From: an uncultured Lachnospiraceae bacterium
Lineage (GTDB): Bacteria; Bacillota_A; Clostridia; Lachnospirales; Lachnospiraceae
Direction: 5' to 3'
Assembly (NCBI GenBank): GCA_910587905.1
Contig: CAJUOF010000347.1
Location: 1 to 5,137, forward strand
Length of the DNA stretch: 5,137 nt
The position numbers and the translations under genes are program-made. The notes under the pieces are model-generated. The model searched no databases. It saw only the letters and a list, made by a program, of their open reading frames with translations, and was not told the origin of the DNA. Below are positions 4,142 through 5,137 of the stretch, in pieces (within the stretch, counting starts at the first letter, position 1; every line of letters starts with the position of its first letter).

Positions 4142-5137
4142 AATTTTAATCTTCTCAATCTCGTCTTTCAGGTCTTCCAGACTCCGGTGCCCGTACACAG
4201 CATTGGTGATATCACGCTGGAAGGAATGGCCCAGCATCCGCTTTCGGTCGTTCTCGGCTACCTTGTATTTTTCGCAGAGGGCAGAGAAAGTGTGCCGGCA
4301 GTCATGGGGAGTCCGTTTCTCGAAGCCGAGCCTGTCCATGAGTGCATACATGCGGTTGCGGAAATTTTGCGGGGACTTTGGCAGCAGGGAGCCGAGGCGG
4401 CTGATTCGGCGCTCCACCAGATATAGGATGCCGGAGTGGATCGGCACAATCCGCCCCTTGCTGTTCGGGGTTTTTACCCCGCCCTCAAAATATCCCCTGT
4501 CCAGGTCGACGATCATATCCTTGTAGGCGACGATCCGAAAGCCGGAGTAGCACATGATCAGGACCATCTCGGCGGTCTCGTCGTCCTTGTGCTGCCAGAG
4601 GATGGCCAGTTCCTGCTCCGTGAAAGGCACCCCGTGCTCGTCGTCATCGGCGATGTTGATTTTAACAGTGGCAGAATAGTCCCGATCTACGAGCTCATAG
4701 GCGAGGGCATATTGGTACATCTGGTGGAATAGGGTGACGATCAGCTCCAGGCTGGCATGTTTCTTGGGGCAGTTGTCGACGACGGCCTGCAGGTCTTTGT
4801 GCCGGAGTGACTCAAAAGCCAGATCGTGGAGCGCAGAGCAGTTCTTGAAGGCGGCTCGGGTGGAGGTTTTGGCGGAATCGGAGTATTCCCGGCTCTGATC
4901 CCGAACGTACTTGTAATCGTAATACTGTTCATACACTTCGGCAAAGGTCAGCTTCGCCTGCTCCGCCCGGGCGATCCCCTTGCTCCGGCTATAGTCGGCG
5001 AGGATCCTCTGTGCCAGGCCGGACGGGTTTTCCGTCTTGTCCGGGACGAGTTCTTTCTCCATTCCGGGATACCAGGTTCCTGCCTTATAGGCTGTGAGGA
5101 CAGCAAAGCCCACCATCCAGTCGTCGACATAGCAGAG
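4133..5137 (-). CDS. int: Tyrosine recombinase / phage-ICE integrase, 5' end cut by contig edge
   Basis: 334 residues are visible and the frame is open to the last base (LCYVDDW before the first Met at 5116), so the true start lies outside the window; Met 5116 has no ribosome site. Numbering from that Met, LTFAEVYEQYYDYK through LQAVVDNC (about 56-116) is the SAM-like core-binding domain. FTEQELAILWQHKDDETAEMVLIMCYSGFRIVAYKDM (165-201) opens the catalytic domain. The active-site set is complete: Arg194 (SGFRI), Lys215 (GVKT), His271-x-x-Arg274 (HDCRH), His297 (LGH) and the nucleophile Tyr308 (AVYGH). It cuts and rejoins DNA at attachment sites for integration and excision of a prophage or conjugative element. 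The first 50 visible residues are less like the usual integrase N-terminus and I cannot assign them. The 3' end points to the repeats at 4005-4141, the likely attachment end. No excisionase gene is visible. Confidence 0.92.
   Translation of the reverse strand, partial: LCYVDDWMVGFAVLTAYKAGTWYPGMEKELVPDKTENPSGLAQRILADYSRSKGIARAEQAKLTFAEVYEQYYDYKYVRDQSREYSDSAKTSTRAAFKNCSALHDLAFESLRHKDLQAVVDNCPKKHASLELIVTLFHQMYQYALAYELVDRDYSATVKINIADDDEHGVPFTEQELAILWQHKDDETAEMVLIMCYSGFRIVAYKDMIVDLDRGYFEGGVKTPNSKGRIVPIHSGILYLVERRISRLGSLLPKSPQNFRNRMYALMDRLGFEKRTPHDCRHTFSALCEKYKVAENDRKRMLGHSFQRDITNAVYGHRSLEDLKDEIEKIKICY

Overview
The window looks like a metagenomic or draft-genome contig from a Gram-positive Firmicute of the Clostridia type (Lachnospiraceae or Oscillospiraceae are the best guess). 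The basis is strong purine-rich Shine-Dalgarno sites (AGGAGG and relatives), moderate GC, and the flavor of the proteins: an XRE regulator with 'QTVSKWEQGLSVPDSD', a DUF3795 protein, and a Clostridia-type tyrosine integrase. Taxonomy is inferred from protein style only. The first 31 bases are not biological: they match the Illumina TruSeq read-2 adapter, so the true sequence starts at base 32.

Layout. (1) Bases 32-185, minus strand: the N-terminal 51 codons of an MFS drug-efflux-type transporter, cut by the contig end. (2) Bases 186-564: a divergent control region. It holds a well-formed minus-strand promoter, a 12-codon leader ORF with a strong ribosome-binding site, a 9-bp stem that hides a second possible transporter start, a plus-strand extended -10 promoter, and a small repeat/hairpin set in the plus-strand leader. 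(3) Bases 565-3942, plus strand: six closely packed genes, probably one operon. They encode a membrane-anchored XRE regulator, two consecutive flavodoxin-fold proteins, a cysteine-rich DUF3795 protein, a class I SAM-dependent methyltransferase and a MarR-family regulator. Spacings are 1, -13, 29, 48 and -14 nt. (4) Bases 3943-4132: a 12-bp-stem terminator serving two converging transcripts, then a short stretch dense in inverted and direct repeats. (5) Bases 4133-5137, minus strand: a tyrosine recombinase with all catalytic residues visible, its N-terminus lost at the contig edge.

How the parts may work together. The operon begins and ends with a transcription regulator and has redox-like (flavin, Cys-cluster) and methyl-transfer proteins between them, divergent from an efflux pump. 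This is the arrangement of a small stress- or drug-response cassette, although no substrate can be read from the sequence. The integrase with its 3' end facing left suggests that the left end of an integrated mobile element lies between about 3985 and 4141, so the operon may be chromosomal flank rather than cargo. I found no CRISPR array, tRNA, rRNA, toxin-antitoxin pair or recognisable defence system. The most noteworthy signals are the transporter leader/attenuator and the complementary pair of flavodoxin-like proteins.
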